Under the pieces are notes generated by a model, which saw only the letters and a program-made list of their open reading frames with translations, was not told the DNA's origin and made no database searches. A stretch of DNA of 64,000 nt, taken from assembly GCF_018310535.1 (NCBI RefSeq), contig NZ_CP074102.1:3782001-3846000 (forward strand). Reading direction: 5' to 3'. The position numbers were made by a program, and so were the translations under genes. Below, in pieces: positions 62,852 to 64,000 of this stretch. The stretch comes from Streptomyces mirabilis (GTDB lineage: Bacteria > Actinomycetota > Actinomycetes > Streptomycetales > Streptomycetaceae). Positions within the stretch are counted from its first letter, which is position 1. Every line of letters starts with the position of its first letter.

Positions 62852-63067
62852 TCAGCCAGCGGCGACAATCCGGGTGGCCCGGTATTGATAACCGTCCTGG
62901 TCGCCCTCTTCCCACTCCATGGTGACTTTCCGACCCGGCGTGAGAAAGCGGAAGCCGGACATCTCGATCACGGAGAAGTGCGCCCAGCAACCGCCCGGCG
63001 TCTCATCGGAATCGAGGACCCCCCAGCCCTCTTCGTCGTCCCATTCACGAACCGTCGCCAGCGTCAT
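62852..63067 (-). CDS. Cold-shock-domain-like protein (71 aa)
   Basis: The 71-residue protein keeps the cold-shock layout: a TVREWDDEEGWGVLDSDETPGGCWAHFSVI stretch (compare KWFNxxKGFGFI and VFVHFS) and VTMEWEEGDQDGYQYRATRI. The aromatic RNA-binding residues are partly changed, so it is a divergent member that may not bind RNA as CspA does. It lies 18 bp downstream of the secreted protein gene and is probably co-transcribed. Confidence 0.72.
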   Translation of the reverse strand: MTLATVREWDDEEGWGVLDSDETPGGCWAHFSVIEMSGFRFLTPGRKVTMEWEEGDQDGYQYRATRIVAAG

Positions 63068-63085
63068 GCGGAGATCCTACTTCCG

Positions 63086-63538
63086 CTATACGAGGGTGAC
63101 GATGAACGGGAAGTCGAGGTCGACCGTCCGCGTTCCGCGCGCGATGGGGAAGGTCTCGTGAATCTTCAGATCCCACTTGCAGGACGTCATGTGACCGCCC
63201 AGCGCCGAGGAGGCGTGGACGAAGTACCGCGGAGAGACGCCGGGGTGGCTGTCGTGAGCGACCCGGTGGCCGTTGCAGGTGAGGTTGGCGGTCTCGTTCA
63301 TGAGCCCGGTGGCGGGCGCCGCGGTGGCGGCGCTGAGCTGCCACCCCCACTGGAGCTTGCCGTTGCTGTACTTTATTTGAGCGCTGAAATTCCCCCGGGG
63401 GTCATTGCCGTTGTAGGACGGGTGCTGCGGAGTGAAAACGTGCTCCCCCGCGGCAGAGGACGGCGCGGAGCCGAGCCCCACGGCGAGTGCCGATACAGCG
63501 GCGAGAATCGCCGCCCGCTTCGCAATGCGCGAAAACAT
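63086..63538 (-). CDS. Small secreted protein of unknown function
   Basis: A 150-residue protein with a signal peptide (MFSRIAKRAAILAAVSALAVG, cleavage near SSA-AG). The mature part has two cysteines (NLTCNGH and TSCKW) that may form a disulfide, and is otherwise beta-rich. No family was recognised. The region upstream (63539-63660) is lower in GC and probably holds its promoter. Confidence 0.7.
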   Translation of the reverse strand: MFSRIAKRAAILAAVSALAVGLGSAPSSAAGEHVFTPQHPSYNGNDPRGNFSAQIKYSNGKLQWGWQLSAATAAPATGLMNETANLTCNGHRVAHDSHPGVSPRYFVHASSALGGHMTSCKWDLKIHETFPIARGTRTVDLDFPFIVTLV

Positions 63539-63681
63539 GGTGAACCTCTTTCAGGTCAGTGGGTTCGCCTGCGAAGCTAATAGATCAAGAACGGCACTCA
63601 CAACGGACCTGGGGCAAAAAGCACATCAACTGACACGGTGTGATGAGACACGTGTCGGCGACACATCCCCCGGTGAACGCG

Positions 63682-63715
63682 GAGGCCGCCGCCCCCTGTT
63701 GGGGACGGCGGCCTC
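63682..63715 (-). terminator. Terminator of purA
   Basis: GAGGCCGCCGCCCC pairs with GGGGACGGCGGCCTC (one bulge) around CTGTT, 26 bp after the purA stop. The stem is long and GC-rich with little T-tract, as usual in this genus. Confidence 0.75.
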
Positions 63716-63740
63716 GAACTGTCCGATCGGTCCGAACGGA

Positions 63741-64000
63741 TCAGATGAACGAGTTGATCTCGATCGTCTCGTCGCGGCCCGGGCCGACGCCGATCGCGGA
63801 GATCTGGGCGCCGGACATGTCCTCCAGCGCCCTGACGTACGCCTGGGCGTTCTTCGGGAGGTCGGAGAAGGACTTCGCCTTGGTGATGTCCTCGGACCAG
63901 CCCGGGAGGTTCTCGTAGATCGGCTTCGCGTGGTGGAAGTCGGTCTGGGAGTACGGGAGTTCCTCGACGCGCTTGCCGTCGATCTCGTACGCCACGCAGA
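63741..64000 (-). CDS. purA: Adenylosuccinate synthetase, C-terminal part (partial)
   Basis: The last 85 or so residues are visible; the gene continues past the right edge. Conserved blocks [47 protein letters not shown] and [12 protein letters not shown] identify PurA, which joins IMP and aspartate in AMP synthesis. Confidence 0.95.
   Translation of the reverse strand, partial: CVAYEIDGKRVEELPYSQTDFHHAKPIYENLPGWSEDITKAKSFSDLPKNAQAYVRALEDMSGAQISAIGVGPGRDETIEINSFI

Overview
The window reads as a high-GC Gram-positive chromosome, almost certainly Streptomyces: strong GC bias at third codon positions, frequent GTG and TTG starts, many overlapping stop/start pairs, a SARP regulator, a SigE-family sigma factor, and the ask-asd and ybaB-recR neighbourhoods typical of that genus. 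No tRNA, rRNA, CRISPR array or insertion sequence was recognised.

Region 1 (about 0-11 kb) looks like a stress-response island. It holds a PRC-barrel protein, a 56-residue membrane peptide, several DUF5994 proteins (two intact, one decayed, one an inverted fragment), an SPFH/stomatin-like protein, a magnesium-type P-type ATPase, a SpoIIE-family phosphatase and a GNAT acetyltransferase. Three DUF5994 genes share a colinear promoter-plus-leader cassette that can fold into hairpins with compensatory changes. A partial fourth copy precedes a small unrelated gene. A 24-codon gene for ribosomal protein bL37 lies at about 10.9 kb.

Region 2 (11-16 kb) has two divergent secreted proteins of unknown function and a tetR-MFS efflux pair with a repeat-rich operator.

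Region 3 (16-37 kb) is accessory. A six-gene leftward operon encodes a free-standing C-A-T-TE NRPS, MbtH, two different Fe(II)/2-oxoglutarate dioxygenases, an SDR and a zinc alcohol dehydrogenase. A SARP gene diverges from it. Next come an MprF-like lysyl-phosphatidylglycerol synthase and a divergent set that resembles the Bacillus SdpABC killing system: a small secreted precursor with an SDP-like amphipathic segment, then a DUF5819 (SdpA-like) protein, an HTTM (SdpB-like) protein and an M23 peptidase. A secreted S53 peptidase and an FAD oxidoreductase follow. The promoter ahead of the precursor has four TTGAGCT/CTGAGGT heptamers in 11/10/11-bp steps, 8 bp from a -10 hexamer, which is the layout of a SARP-dependent promoter. 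A chain of about seven hairpins lies between the precursor and the SdpA-like gene. This SDP-like locus and the small NRPS cluster are the best candidates for an undescribed system.

Region 4 (37-64 kb) is mostly conserved chromosome. It contains an S9 peptidase, SURF1, a sigma factor with a coupled membrane partner, asd-ask, a two-component system, a TSUP transporter, a MarR/cupin/esterase locus, ybaB-recR-DUF5063, a SLATT protein, a Ser/Thr kinase next to a PstS-like pseudogene, a MarR/DJ-1 operon facing a class III aminotransferase, a GntR regulator, a Tat-exported 5'-nucleotidase, a cold-shock-domain protein and the 3' end of purA. A composite GC-rich repeat recurs three times at gene ends.
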